From contig NZ_CP046620.1 of the NCBI RefSeq assembly GCF_009931615.1, positions 2,960,501 to 3,024,500 of the forward strand: a stretch of 64,000 nucleotides of DNA, given 5' to 3'. The stretch comes from Algicella marina. GTDB lineage: Bacteria > Pseudomonadota > Alphaproteobacteria > Rhodobacterales > Rhodobacteraceae. This document shows positions 26,113 through 34,779 of this stretch, one piece after another (the stretch's first letter is position 1; each line of letters begins with the position of its first letter). The notes under the pieces were generated by a model. That model made no database searches and was not told where the DNA came from. It saw nothing but the letters and a program-made list of their open reading frames with translations. The translations under genes and the position numbers were made by a program.

Positions 26113-29100
26113 TCAGACCAGTTCCGGCAAAAGTGCGCGCGCCGCGACCAGATCGGCGGTGTCCAACCCTTCGGAAAAGCTCTCCAGCACCGGCGCCAGC
26201 ACATCATGCGCCTCGCCGTGGCGTCCGTTTCCGGCCAACAACCGGGCCAGCCCCGTCGCGGCTCGCAAGGTGAACATCCGCGCCCCCTGCGCCTCGCCGA
26301 TCCGTCGCGCGTTCTGCAACGCCTGCTCACCCGCTTGCACCTCGCCTGTTTCCACCAGCAGTGTTCCCTTCATCAGGTGCAGGTCGGCGACCCCCAACCC
26401 GGTGTTGTCGGCCGCCACCAGCTTCTCCGCCGCGCCGATCCGCTCCAACGCCCCGCGCAGGTCACCGCGCATGCGGCAGATGTCGGCCAGCAGGATCAGG
26501 TGCCGCCATTGCACGTGAACCAGCCCTAGCGCGCACCATGTGGAAAACCCCTCTTCCGCCAGCCTCTGACCGCCCTCGCCGTCACCATGCGCCGCTATGG
26601 CCCAGCCGCGGATGATATCGGCCCAGGCCCCGAATTGGGCAACGCCCTGCTCCTCCGCCGTCGCCTTGGCCTCATCCGCCGCCGCCAGCGCACCCGTTAC
26701 GTCGCCCCGCCAGCGGCAGAGATGAGCGTAGAGGCCAAGGCTGAAACTGCGGCTGTAGACATTCGGCAATCGCCGCGACAGCGCTACTCCCTCCTGTGCC
26801 CAGCCCAGTGCCGCGTCCCTGTTGCCCAGCCAGTCCTCGTTCCACGACAGGTAGGCATAGCACCACAGCCCCGGATCCTCGCCATGCGCCTTCACGTAGT
26901 CCGCCTGCGCGTCCGGGCGGTAGAGCGCCAACCCCTGCTGAAACTCCTCCCGGGCCGCCCGGTAATCGCCTAGTGTCATCTGGGTATAGCCCATGATGCG
27001 ATGCGCCATCAGCCCACGTACCGGATCAGGCTCCCGTAGCGCCAGGTTCATCAGGTCCTCCGCGATCTCTGCCGCCTTGGCGAAATCACCGCTCACCGAG
27101 TGCCAGTGCCAGAGCCCGCGCAACGCCCTGAAATGCCGGGTGGTGTCCCCGATCCCGCGGGAGAGCGTTTCCGCGCGCGCGAAAGCTTGGCGAACATCAT
27201 CGGAGCCGTGGCTTTTCGGCAGGATGGAGGCGACGCCCAAACCCAGTTGCAAATCCAGTTCCTCGGCGGATCGCTGATGCGATGGCGACGTCTTCGCCAA
27301 TTGGGCCAGAGCCCGGTTATAGTGCCCCAACGCCTCCCTGTTAGCCGACTTCTGCATGGCTGCCTCCGCGGCGCTCTTCCAGTAGACGGCTGCCGCCTCC
27401 GGCAGATGCGCCTCCGTAGCATGGCGGGCCAGCAGCTCGGGCTGGTGGCTCACGGTGTCGGCGAACCGGGCCTCAAGCGTGTCAAAAATGCGGGCATGAA
27501 GGGCTTGGCGCTTAGTTCGCAACAGGGAATGATAGGCGGCATCCAGCACCAGTGCATGTTTGAAGCTGTACTCAGGCGCCTCCGGCGGCCCGTGCCGAAA
27601 TATGATTTCTGCCTTTGCCAGCTTGCCCAGCGAAGCCTGCAACTCACCGTCCGGCATACCGGTTACTGCGGCCAGCAGTCGATAGCTGAAATCACGGCCA
27701 ATGGCGGAGGCGGTCTGCGCCACTTCCTTGACATCATGGAATTGGTCCAGCCGGGCCATCAACGTGTCCTGAAGCGAGGCGGGAATGCTTGTTTCGCCTG
27801 TCTCAACCACCGCCTTTGTCAATTCCTCCACGAACAGCGGCACCCCGTCGGTGCGGGTAACAATAGCGTCCACCGTCTCCTTCGGCAGGCCTGGCCCGGC
27901 CAGTCCCTCGACGATCTCGCGGCCGCCTTCTGGCCGCAGGCGGGCCAGTTCGATATGCGTCAACACCGGTCGCTGCGCAAATCCCACGCCCGCATCCGGC
28001 CGCCGCGTCATCACCGTCATCACCGGCTGATCCGCACATTCGTCCAGCCACGTCTCGATCAATTCCTGCGTCGTCGGGTCAATCCAGTGCGTGTCTTCCA
28101 CCAGCAGCAACACCGGGCGAAGCGCGGCCAGCATCTTGATCCGGTTGACAAGCGCCGTCAGCGTCCGCGCCCTCTGTATTCGCGGCGACAGGTTCAGTTC
28201 GGCCACCCTTTCGTCTCCGCCGATGCCAATCAGACTGGCGAGCAGAATATCTTCCTCCCCGCCAGCAGGTGCTGCCCGAGCCAGCATCCGCGTCAGCCGC
28301 TCCTGCATCGAAATCCCGGCCAGAAGTGGGCCCTGCGTTTCTCCCGACGAAACCCCATCATCCGGCATCACCCCGATTGCCCGCCGCAAATCCTGGATGA
28401 CAGGCCAGAACGCCGTATCGGTGTGATAGGGCGAACATTGCAGGCGGATTTCCAGCGGCGCTTCCGGGCGGGCAGCATCCAGCAATGCCCGGCTGATCCG
28501 CGACTTTCCGATTCCAGCCTCGCCTTCCAGCACAACAGCCTGCCCTTCGCCGCGCTTGGCCTTCTCCCACAGGGCCAGCAGCCGCCGCATCTCTTCGGCC
28601 CTGCCCACCATCGGCAGGTGCCGTCGCCCCATCCGTGTCTCGAACCGGTTCAGCCCGTCGGGCACACCCACCACTTCAAACACTTCGCGCGGCCCCGGCA
28701 TACCCTTCAGCAGCTTGGGGCCAAGGCTCTTCAGTTCCAACGCCCCGCGGATCAGTTGCGCTGTCGTGTCCGCAATCGCCACCGTGCCGGGCTCTGCCAG
28801 CACCTGCAGCCGCGAGGCAAGGTTCGGCGTCGAACCGACAACGGAGTTCTTGCGCGCGCCACCCGTGCCGATCAGGTCACCGACCACGACGACGCCGGTG
28901 GCTATGCCGACACGCACCCGCAAGCTCACGCCCGGTTTGGTCTGCAGGGCATCGATCGTGCGCGCCACTTCCAGCCCGGCACGTCCGGCCCGCTCTGCCT
29001 CATCCTCATGCGCACGCGGCCAGCCGAAATAGGCAAGTATCCCATCGCCGAGGTAATCGGCGAGAAAGCCATCAAATCGTGTCACGACACCCGCCGTGGC

Positions 29101-29430
29101 ATCCTGAAACGCCCGGATAACGTCGCGCATATCTTCCGGGTCGAGCCTTTCCGCCAGCGCGGTGGACCCAACGAGGTCGATGAACATGACTGTCAGTTGC
29201 CGCCGCTCCGCATCCATCGGCAGACTGCCGTGACGCGGAGGCGCCGGCTCCCTTGCCTTGGAAACGGCGTTCAGAATCCGGCGTCGCGGCCCGAGGGCCA
29301 CGCCGATTTCCCGCAGATCCGCATCCGTCAGGAGGGGCAGGTCGCGCAAGGCGACCTGATGTTCGGCAAAGGTAGCTTTCAGATGCCCGAGGCCCAACCC
29401 GGCAAGCCACCCCTCAATTGTCTCACTCAA
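26113..29430 (-). CDS. SAM domain-class III nucleotide cyclase-AAA ATPase-TPR regulator
   Basis: About 1105 residues. In order: a SAM domain (about 1-60, starting SETIEGWLAGLGLGHLKATF), a class III adenylate cyclase domain (about 80-250; metal aspartates in MFIDLVGST and YLGDGILAYF; transition-state N and R in STPNLASRL), a P-loop ATPase (about 302-310, EGEAGIGKSR, AfsR/MalT-like), then some 500 residues of helical TPR repeats. Such proteins sense an unknown signal and make cAMP or act as STAND switches. A TTG at 29430 preceded by GGAG at 8 bp is the likely start; a GTG at 29454 would add 8 residues. No partner gene reveals the signal. Confidence 0.87.
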   Translation of the reverse strand: MSETIEGWLAGLGLGHLKATFAEHQVALRDLPLLTDADLREIGVALGPRRRILNAVSKAREPAPPRHGSLPMDAERRQLTVMFIDLVGSTALAERLDPEDMRDVIRAFQDATAGVVTRFDGFLADYLGDGILAYFGWPRAHEDEAERAGRAGLEVARTIDALQTKPGVSLRVRVGIATGVVVVGDLIGTGGARKNSVVGSTPNLASRLQVLAEPGTVAIADTTAQLIRGALELKSLGPKLLKGMPGPREVFEVVGVPDGLNRFETRMGRRHLPMVGRAEEMRRLLALWEKAKRGEGQAVVLEGEAGIGKSRISRALLDAARPEAPLEIRLQCSPYHTDTAFWPVIQDLRRAIGVMPDDGVSSGETQGPLLAGISMQERLTRMLARAAPAGGEEDILLASLIGIGGDERVAELNLSPRIQRARTLTALVNRIKMLAALRPVLLLVEDTHWIDPTTQELIETWLDECADQPVMTVMTRRPDAGVGFAQRPVLTHIELARLRPEGGREIVEGLAGPGLPKETVDAIVTRTDGVPLFVEELTKAVVETGETSIPASLQDTLMARLDQFHDVKEVAQTASAIGRDFSYRLLAAVTGMPDGELQASLGKLAKAEIIFRHGPPEAPEYSFKHALVLDAAYHSLLRTKRQALHARIFDTLEARFADTVSHQPELLARHATEAHLPEAAAVYWKSAAEAAMQKSANREALGHYNRALAQLAKTSPSHQRSAEELDLQLGLGVASILPKSHGSDDVRQAFARAETLSRGIGDTTRHFRALRGLWHWHSVSGDFAKAAEIAEDLMNLALREPDPVRGLMAHRIMGYTQMTLGDYRAAREEFQQGLALYRPDAQADYVKAHGEDPGLWCYAYLSWNEDWLGNRDAALGWAQEGVALSRRLPNVYSRSFSLGLYAHLCRWRGDVTGALAAADEAKATAEEQGVAQFGAWADIIRGWAIAAHGDGEGGQRLAEEGFSTWCALGLVHVQWRHLILLADICRMRGDLRGALERIGAAEKLVAADNTGLGVADLHLMKGTLLVETGEVQAGEQALQNARRIGEAQGARMFTLRAATGLARLLAGNGRHGEAHDVLAPVLESFSEGLDTADLVAARALLPELV

Positions 29431-29510
29431 TCCTTCGTCTCCACAACCGCGCACCCCTCATCGCGCGGTTCAGTCCCCGGTGGCACTATACACGGCATAC
29501 GTGCCTCAGG

Positions 29511-30320
29511 CTACGACGGATCGCTTTTCCATCCCTTGCAGGCGAACGTCAGACAACCGAAGACGAAGATCAGGCCAAAGCCGGTCGGCCCGGTGCAGCA
29601 GGCGTGGCTCTCCTGCACAAGCCAGCCGCCACCGACCAGGGCCGCAAGCGCCACCATTCCCGTGATCCCCATCCGGCGGAAGCCGCGCGAAACCAGCAGC
29701 GTCAGTGCAGACAACAGCGCCCCGAAGAAAACCGCCCAGGAGCCCGTCTCCGAAATGAAAGAGCCGACACCACCGACCCACTTGTCGGTCCATGTCTGGT
29801 TCAGCACCAGTGCCACCCCCGCAACCTGCTCCTCGCTCAGGCAAGGTGCGGCGACACCTGCGCCATCCGTGCACGGCACCACCTGCCCGAACTGGGTATA
29901 GGATGTCTCCGTCTGCAATGTGTTGACCAGTTCCAGCGTTCGTCCCAGCCCGATGCCGCCGATGGCGTCGAGCGCAGTGTAATAGACCGCGAACAGGAAC
30001 AATGCGATCCGCGCACCCCACGCCAGCAGCCGGACGGCAATCTCGCCGGTATCCGCCGCGTTGACGGTCAGGATCAGCGCGACGGTTATCAGGCATACGG
30101 TCGGCGTCTGGATCATGTGTAGGACAAACCACCAGTCCGGACCGAAATAATCCAGCGCCGAATGCCCGTGACCGCCCGGCTCCTGATGGCGGAGAAACTC
30201 GAACATACCCGGCGTGGTGGTAAAACCGGCCGGATGGAACAACTCGATGCTCACCAGCACCAACGGCCCCACGATCAGCCCGAGGATCCACAGCGCCCGC
30301 ATGTCCGCCCGCTCAGGCAT
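29511..30320 (-). CDS. Uncharacterised membrane protein
   Basis: 269 residues with six or so hydrophobic helices and no family I can name. The first helix begins ALWILGLIVGPLVLVSIE; there is a periplasmic-looking loop with two cysteines (VVPCTDGAGVAAPC) and a cysteine pair ESHACCTGP near the last helices, which may form disulfides or a metal site. Its ATG overlaps the patatin-like stop by 8 bp, so it is translated from the same message. A mixed role in lipid or surface metabolism is only inferred from neighbours. Confidence 0.6.
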   Translation of the reverse strand: MPERADMRALWILGLIVGPLVLVSIELFHPAGFTTTPGMFEFLRHQEPGGHGHSALDYFGPDWWFVLHMIQTPTVCLITVALILTVNAADTGEIAVRLLAWGARIALFLFAVYYTALDAIGGIGLGRTLELVNTLQTETSYTQFGQVVPCTDGAGVAAPCLSEEQVAGVALVLNQTWTDKWVGGVGSFISETGSWAVFFGALLSALTLLVSRGFRRMGITGMVALAALVGGGWLVQESHACCTGPTGFGLIFVFGCLTFACKGWKSDPS

Positions 30321-31416
30321 CGCGACCCTCCGCCAAATACTCCTCGATCACGGCCTGCGTGAACTTGTACCCCTGCTCCACCCCCAGCTCCAGGTTGCTG
30401 TGGTTCCAGTCGTAGGTGATCTCATGGCTCACCGGCACCACCCGCACCTTGATCCGTTCCGCCAGTTTCGGATGCTGCGCCAGATGCTCCTCGAACTCTT
30501 CGACATTGCTCTCACCCAGCGCTCCGGCGAACAGCATGCAAAGATTGTTCATCGCGTCGTCCATGTTCTTTGGTGGCCGGATCTGCTTGGGATCAACGAT
30601 CCGGATCACCCATATCTCTTCCAGATCCGGATGATCCTGAATGAGATCGGTGAATGAAACCGTCCGCACCAGCGCACCTTCACAATAGCTCTTGCCATTG
30701 AACTCCACAGGCTCGATCAGGAATGGCAGTGCCGAACAGGCGCTCATGCTCTCCGACGTCATCTTCTGCATGTGGCGGGGTGGCTTAACCCGGTTCGCGA
30801 ACATCTCTATCCGGTCGTCGGTCATGTTCCAGGCATTGTGATAGAGGAAGGGCTTGTCCGGCTCGAACAGCTCCTCGACGTTCAGGTTGGTACTCAGCCC
30901 CGGCCCCTTGTGATGCCCGCCGGTCAACCCGGTCATCTCCGACTTCCACAGCCAGGAGGTCATGAACCGCGTCATCGGGTTGGCCGCCGCCATCGCCGTC
31001 GTCAGTTGTGCGAAAGCATTGGGGTTCCAGTATTTCGGGTCGGACATGTAAGTCTGCAGCGCTTCACCCGCCTGTCGGATCGCCACCGGCGCGAACAGGT
31101 TCTGATAGCTCGTTGGATCTACGAGGTACTTCATCAAAGCCGTGCTGTTGTGCTGGATATCGGGCACAAACCCCGGCGAAATCGGAAACTTGTCGTAACT
31201 GACGTCGTCGCGGAAGACGTACTTCCGGAAATGCTCGATCGTATCTTCCGGTGCCGTCTCCGGCGGATAGCAGACGTAATGTGCCCCCACCCAGACGCCG
31301 ATGCATGACAGTGCCCAGACATCAAACGTGATGCCATGATCACGGAAGCATTTCAGCGCCCCGAGGTGCAGGCCCGCCGCCGGTCCTCCCCCTCCCAGTG
31401 TAATCGCTCTTTTCAT
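30313..31416 (-). CDS. Patatin-fold protein lacking the catalytic serine and aspartate
   Basis: 367 residues. The N-terminus has the patatin oxyanion motif (LGGGGPAAGLHLGALKC), and the second conserved block SALPFLIEPVEFNGKSYCEGALV aligns with the usual ASSAIPG..PPVE..G..YVDGGLV. But where patatins have G-x-S-x-G this protein has G40-V-W42-V-G44, and the catalytic Asp of DG[GA] is Glu246. It is therefore probably not a phospholipase and may bind lipid or scaffold. The start ATG 31416 follows GGGAAGGGGATCAACC; the upstream extension in frame is not needed. It lies between a membrane protein and a HAD-UbiA gene. Confidence 0.85.
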   Translation of the reverse strand: MKRAITLGGGGPAAGLHLGALKCFRDHGITFDVWALSCIGVWVGAHYVCYPPETAPEDTIEHFRKYVFRDDVSYDKFPISPGFVPDIQHNSTALMKYLVDPTSYQNLFAPVAIRQAGEALQTYMSDPKYWNPNAFAQLTTAMAAANPMTRFMTSWLWKSEMTGLTGGHHKGPGLSTNLNVEELFEPDKPFLYHNAWNMTDDRIEMFANRVKPPRHMQKMTSESMSACSALPFLIEPVEFNGKSYCEGALVRTVSFTDLIQDHPDLEEIWVIRIVDPKQIRPPKNMDDAMNNLCMLFAGALGESNVEEFEEHLAQHPKLAERIKVRVVPVSHEITYDWNHSNLELGVEQGYKFTQAVIEEYLAEGRDA

Positions 31417-31512
31417 GGTTGATCCCCTTCCCGTCAGCACAATTACGGGTACAGGTGATCGGCGCAAGAGTCCGTCCGACACATGCTGACAGCCGCATCA
31501 CGGGATATGACG

Positions 31513-32943
31513 TCAGAAAAACGCCGCGAAGAACAGGATCACCAGCACGCCCAACCCGCACAACCGACTGACATTGTCCTTGATCGCAAAGATGATCGGA
31601 TCGTCCGTCATGAAACCGCGGTGGGTAATCATCACCGCCCGGCTGATCCAGTACAGCACGATCGGAGTGATCCCGAACAGATACTTGGGCGAGGTATAAA
31701 GCTCCGTCACCCCTGGCGCAGAGATGTAGAGTGCCAGCACCATCACCGCCACGTATCCAGCTGCCAGCGCCATCCCGGTGACGACCGGCAGGTCGTCTGC
31801 CATATAAGCCCGGCCGGAGGAACTTTCCTTGCCGACGGCAATGTCGCTGATCAGTTCGGCCTGCCGCTTGATCGCGGCCAGCGACAGGAACAGGAAGATC
31901 GAAAGCACCAGTATCCATGGCGAGAGCACGACCCAGGCGGCCACCGCGCCGGCAAAGATGCGCACCGTGTAAAGCCCGGCCAACGCCACGATATCAATGA
32001 TCAGCTTGCGCTTCAGCACCAGCGAATAGACCGTGGTCAGGACGAAATACCCCATCAGCACCAGCACGAACTCATAGCGCAGGAACAGGATCGCCAACAG
32101 CAATCCCCCGGCCAGCAGTCCTGGCGCGAGCACCGATCCGTGCTCCAGCCGCATTGTCCCCTTGGCCAGCGGCCGCTCGCACTTGCGCGGATGCGCCCTG
32201 TCGGCGGAGAGATCCAGCAGATCGTTGAACAGGTAGACGCTGGACGCGACGAGGCTGAACGTCACGAAGGCAACGAGGCATTGTACCCACTGGTAGACTT
32301 CGCTGCTGTGCGAGGCCAGCAGCGGCACGAACACCAGCACGTTCTTCAACCACTGATGCGGGCGCATCGCCTTCATCCATGCCCGGTAGTCCGGCTCGGA
32401 CCGGCCCAGATGTTCCGCCTTGCCGGCCACCGCCGCCGCCTGCTGGCGCAGGTTCTCGGCAGCGTTCACGGTCACCGCCGTGTCCGCACTCCGCCAGACA
32501 TCCAGGTCGGCGGCATGGTCACCCGCGTAGTCGAAGCCTTTTCTGCCGAACCGCTCCACCAGCACCGTCTCTTTGCCCGCGCCCTTCAGATTGTTTTTGC
32601 CGTCAGAGGCGATCACCTCGTCAAACAAACCCAGTTCCGCGGCCACTGCCTCAGCCACGCGGATATCGGAGGCTGTCGCCAGCACGATCCGGTCGCCTGC
32701 GGCCTTGCGTCGGCCGATATACTCAATCATCTCAGTGTTGTATGGCAAACGGGCGATATCGACGTCCGCATCCGCCGCAAGTGCCTCCTTGAACGCCGCC
32801 CTGCCCTTTTCACGCAGGGTCTGCAACGCACGCAGGCTCGCCTTCCGGTCGCGTGAAAGCACGTTCCACCATGTTTCCAGCAACATGTCGCCCTTCAGCA
32901 GCGTGCCGTCCAGATCGACCGCCAGAACCTTGCCTTCACTCAT
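31513..32943 (-). CDS. HAD phosphatase-UbiA prenyltransferase fusion (DPPR synthase-like)
   Basis: 476 residues. Residues 1-190 form a HAD hydrolase (nucleophile D10-L-D12-G-T; later YAGDHAADLDVW); residues about 205-476 form a UbiA-fold membrane prenyltransferase with nine helices. The first motif MRPHQWLKNVLVF and NDLLDLSADRAHPRKCERPLAKG resemble decaprenyl-phosphate 5-phosphoribosyltransferase (Rv3806c type) rather than UbiA proper. A fused phosphatase would convert the phosphoribosyl product to polyprenyl-phosphoryl-ribose, a donor for cell-envelope sugars. No epimerase (DprE) genes are in the window. Start ATG 32943. Confidence 0.8.
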   Translation of the reverse strand: MSEGKVLAVDLDGTLLKGDMLLETWWNVLSRDRKASLRALQTLREKGRAAFKEALAADADVDIARLPYNTEMIEYIGRRKAAGDRIVLATASDIRVAEAVAAELGLFDEVIASDGKNNLKGAGKETVLVERFGRKGFDYAGDHAADLDVWRSADTAVTVNAAENLRQQAAAVAGKAEHLGRSEPDYRAWMKAMRPHQWLKNVLVFVPLLASHSSEVYQWVQCLVAFVTFSLVASSVYLFNDLLDLSADRAHPRKCERPLAKGTMRLEHGSVLAPGLLAGGLLLAILFLRYEFVLVLMGYFVLTTVYSLVLKRKLIIDIVALAGLYTVRIFAGAVAAWVVLSPWILVLSIFLFLSLAAIKRQAELISDIAVGKESSSGRAYMADDLPVVTGMALAAGYVAVMVLALYISAPGVTELYTSPKYLFGITPIVLYWISRAVMITHRGFMTDDPIIFAIKDNVSRLCGLGVLVILFFAAFF

Positions 32944-33150
32944 GACCGCCAGAACCCACCCTTCATTCCTCCGCGACGCGCAACAGCACCACCTCCTCGC
33001 AAATACCACCTCCGGCGTGATCAAAAAATGGCAAACTGCAAGGAAAACGGGAGGTTTGCCACCATCGGCGTCGGAAGAATGCCCGGAAGCAGGGCAGTTT
33101 CACCGTCTCAACCCTTACCAGCGAACCACCGCCTGTCACAAAACGGTCTT

Positions 33151-33179
33151 TTGACAGCCCACGCACCGGTGCCTAGCCA
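33151..33179 (+). promoter_or_regulatory. Candidate sigma-70 promoter of the GAPDH gene
   Basis: TTGACA (33151-33156), a 17-bp spacer and TAGCCA (33174-33179) precede the ATG at 33207. A GGCAAAC/GTTTGCC inverted repeat at 33030-33060 lies upstream. Confidence 0.5.
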
Positions 33180-33206
33180 ACACATGCAACAGAACGAGAA
33201 AGTCAC

Positions 33207-34211
33207 ATGCCTCGCATTCTCATCAATGGCTTCGGTCGCATCGGAAAGCTTCTTCTCCGCGCTCTCACCGGCCGCGCCCCGGTCGAGGTGGCGGTGCTGA
33301 ACGACAAGACCGGTTCCCCTGAGCAGTTCGCAATGCTGCTGGAATTCGACAGTGTCCACGGCCGCTGGCCCGCCGAGATCACCCACGCAGCCGAGGCGAT
33401 CACCGTGGACGGTACCGAAATCGCCATCACCAACGCCCGCGATATCGCCGATCTGCCGCTCGACGGTATCGACATCGTCGTCGACTGTACCGGCGCCCAC
33501 CGAACCGAGGCAGCCCTCTCTCCCTATTTCGAGGCCGGTGTGCGCAAGGTCATCGTCTCGGCCCCTGTTAAGGAAAAGTCGGCCCTCAATCTGGTCTACG
33601 GCATCAACCACCATCTCTACGACCCCGCGCAACACCGCATCATTACCGCCGCAAGCTGCACCACCAATTGCCTCGCCCCGGTGGTCAAGGTCGTGCATGA
33701 GGGCGTCGGCATCCGCCACGGGTCCATCACGACGGTGCACGACATCACCAACACCCAGACAATCCTCGACCGTCCGGCGAAGGACATGCGTCGCGCCCGA
33801 TCCGGCCTCGCCTCGCTGATCCCCACCACCACCGGCTCTGCCACCGCGATCACGCTGATCTATCCCGAACTTACCGGCCGCCTGAATGGCCACGCAATCC
33901 GAGTGCCGCTTATGAACGCCTCGCTCACGGATTGTGTGTTCGAGCTGGAGCGTGAAACCACTGTCGATGAACTGAACACCTTGTTCGAGAAGGCAGCGAA
34001 TGGTCGCCTGAAAGGTATTCTCGGCTACGAACCTCGCGCCCTGGTATCCGCCGACTACCTCAACGATCCCCGCTCCGCGATCATCGACGCCGCCTCAACC
34101 ATGGTCGTCAACGGCACACAGGCGAAGATCTATGCGTGGTACGATAACGAATGGGGCTACACGTGCCGTCTCGCCGACATCGTGGAGATGGTCGCCGGCA
34201 GCACGGCATAG
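33207..34211 (+). CDS. gap: ArsJ-associated glyceraldehyde-3-phosphate dehydrogenase
   Basis: 334 residues. Rossmann start INGFGRIGKLLL; catalytic Cys151 in AASCTTNC; His178 in TTVHDIT. Segments LLEFDSVHGRW, TILDRPAKDMRRAR and RVPLMNASLTDCVFE match the GAPDH subgroup encoded next to arsJ, where the enzyme makes unstable 1-arseno-3-phosphoglycerate from arsenate and GAP. A single-gene glycolytic role is possible, but the presence of arsJ in the window (36753) supports the arsenate route. Proper -35/-10 boxes precede it. An Rrf2 regulator gene follows 88 bp downstream. Confidence 0.86.
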   Translation: MPRILINGFGRIGKLLLRALTGRAPVEVAVLNDKTGSPEQFAMLLEFDSVHGRWPAEITHAAEAITVDGTEIAITNARDIADLPLDGIDIVVDCTGAHRTEAALSPYFEAGVRKVIVSAPVKEKSALNLVYGINHHLYDPAQHRIITAASCTTNCLAPVVKVVHEGVGIRHGSITTVHDITNTQTILDRPAKDMRRARSGLASLIPTTTGSATAITLIYPELTGRLNGHAIRVPLMNASLTDCVFELERETTVDELNTLFEKAANGRLKGILGYEPRALVSADYLNDPRSAIIDAASTMVVNGTQAKIYAWYDNEWGYTCRLADIVEMVAGSTA

Positions 34212-34299
34212 GCCATACCGCCACGCGGCGCCGGAATAGCCTGGGCGCCCACGCAAAGACGACCTTGGCGATCGGGATTTTCGTGGTTACTCTCTGGCC

Positions 34300-34758
34300 A
34301 TGATCACCCTGAAGACGAAATATGCCCTCAAGGCCATGGCAGCCCTCGCCGAGGAACATGGCCCCAATGGCCATTCCCTCCGTATCGAGGAAATCGCCAG
34401 ACGCTCCGGCGCACCCAAACGTTTTCTGGAGCACATCCTGCTCGACCTCAAACGTGCCGGTCTCATCGCCAGCAAACGTGGTCGCAACGGCGGCTACGAT
34501 CTGATCCGCGAGGCCCGCAAAATCTCGCTCGCCGAAATCCTGCGTCTCACCGACGGCCCTATGGCCCCTCTTCCCTGCCTGTCGCGCAAGGCCTACCAAC
34601 CCTGCGAGGATTGCCCGGACGAGGAGGCATGCCGCATCCGCGCCGTCTTCGGCGACTTCTATGCCACCTACGTGCTGATGCTGGAATCGCTCACCCTCGC
34701 TGACCTGGGCAAGGACCCCGCGCTCGCCGTCCGCCTGACGACGGAGGCGGGCACCTGA
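34300..34758 (+). CDS. Rrf2 family transcriptional regulator with four cysteines
   Basis: 152 residues. N-terminal winged helix (KTKYALKAMAALAEE, then the recognition part RIEEIARRSGAPKRFLEHIL, KRGRNGGYDL). C93, C102, C105 and C111 form a cysteine cluster suited to an Fe-S centre or thiol sensing. It is not a clean IscR, NsrR or RirA pattern (C-x8-C-x2-C-x5-C). It could regulate the GAPDH/arsJ set or the SLC13 gene, which it faces; that is inference. Ribosome site weak. Confidence 0.88.
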   Translation: MITLKTKYALKAMAALAEEHGPNGHSLRIEEIARRSGAPKRFLEHILLDLKRAGLIASKRGRNGGYDLIREARKISLAEILRLTDGPMAPLPCLSRKAYQPCEDCPDEEACRIRAVFGDFYATYVLMLESLTLADLGKDPALAVRLTTEAGT

Positions 34759-34779
34759 GGCACCCGCCTCCTGCACGGT

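Noticed and set aside
27100-29901. A 933-codon open frame on the plus strand across the cyclase gene
   Set aside because: It runs antisense to a well-supported multidomain protein, has arginine/proline-rich low-information sequence and no family similarity; it is a GC-bias shadow.
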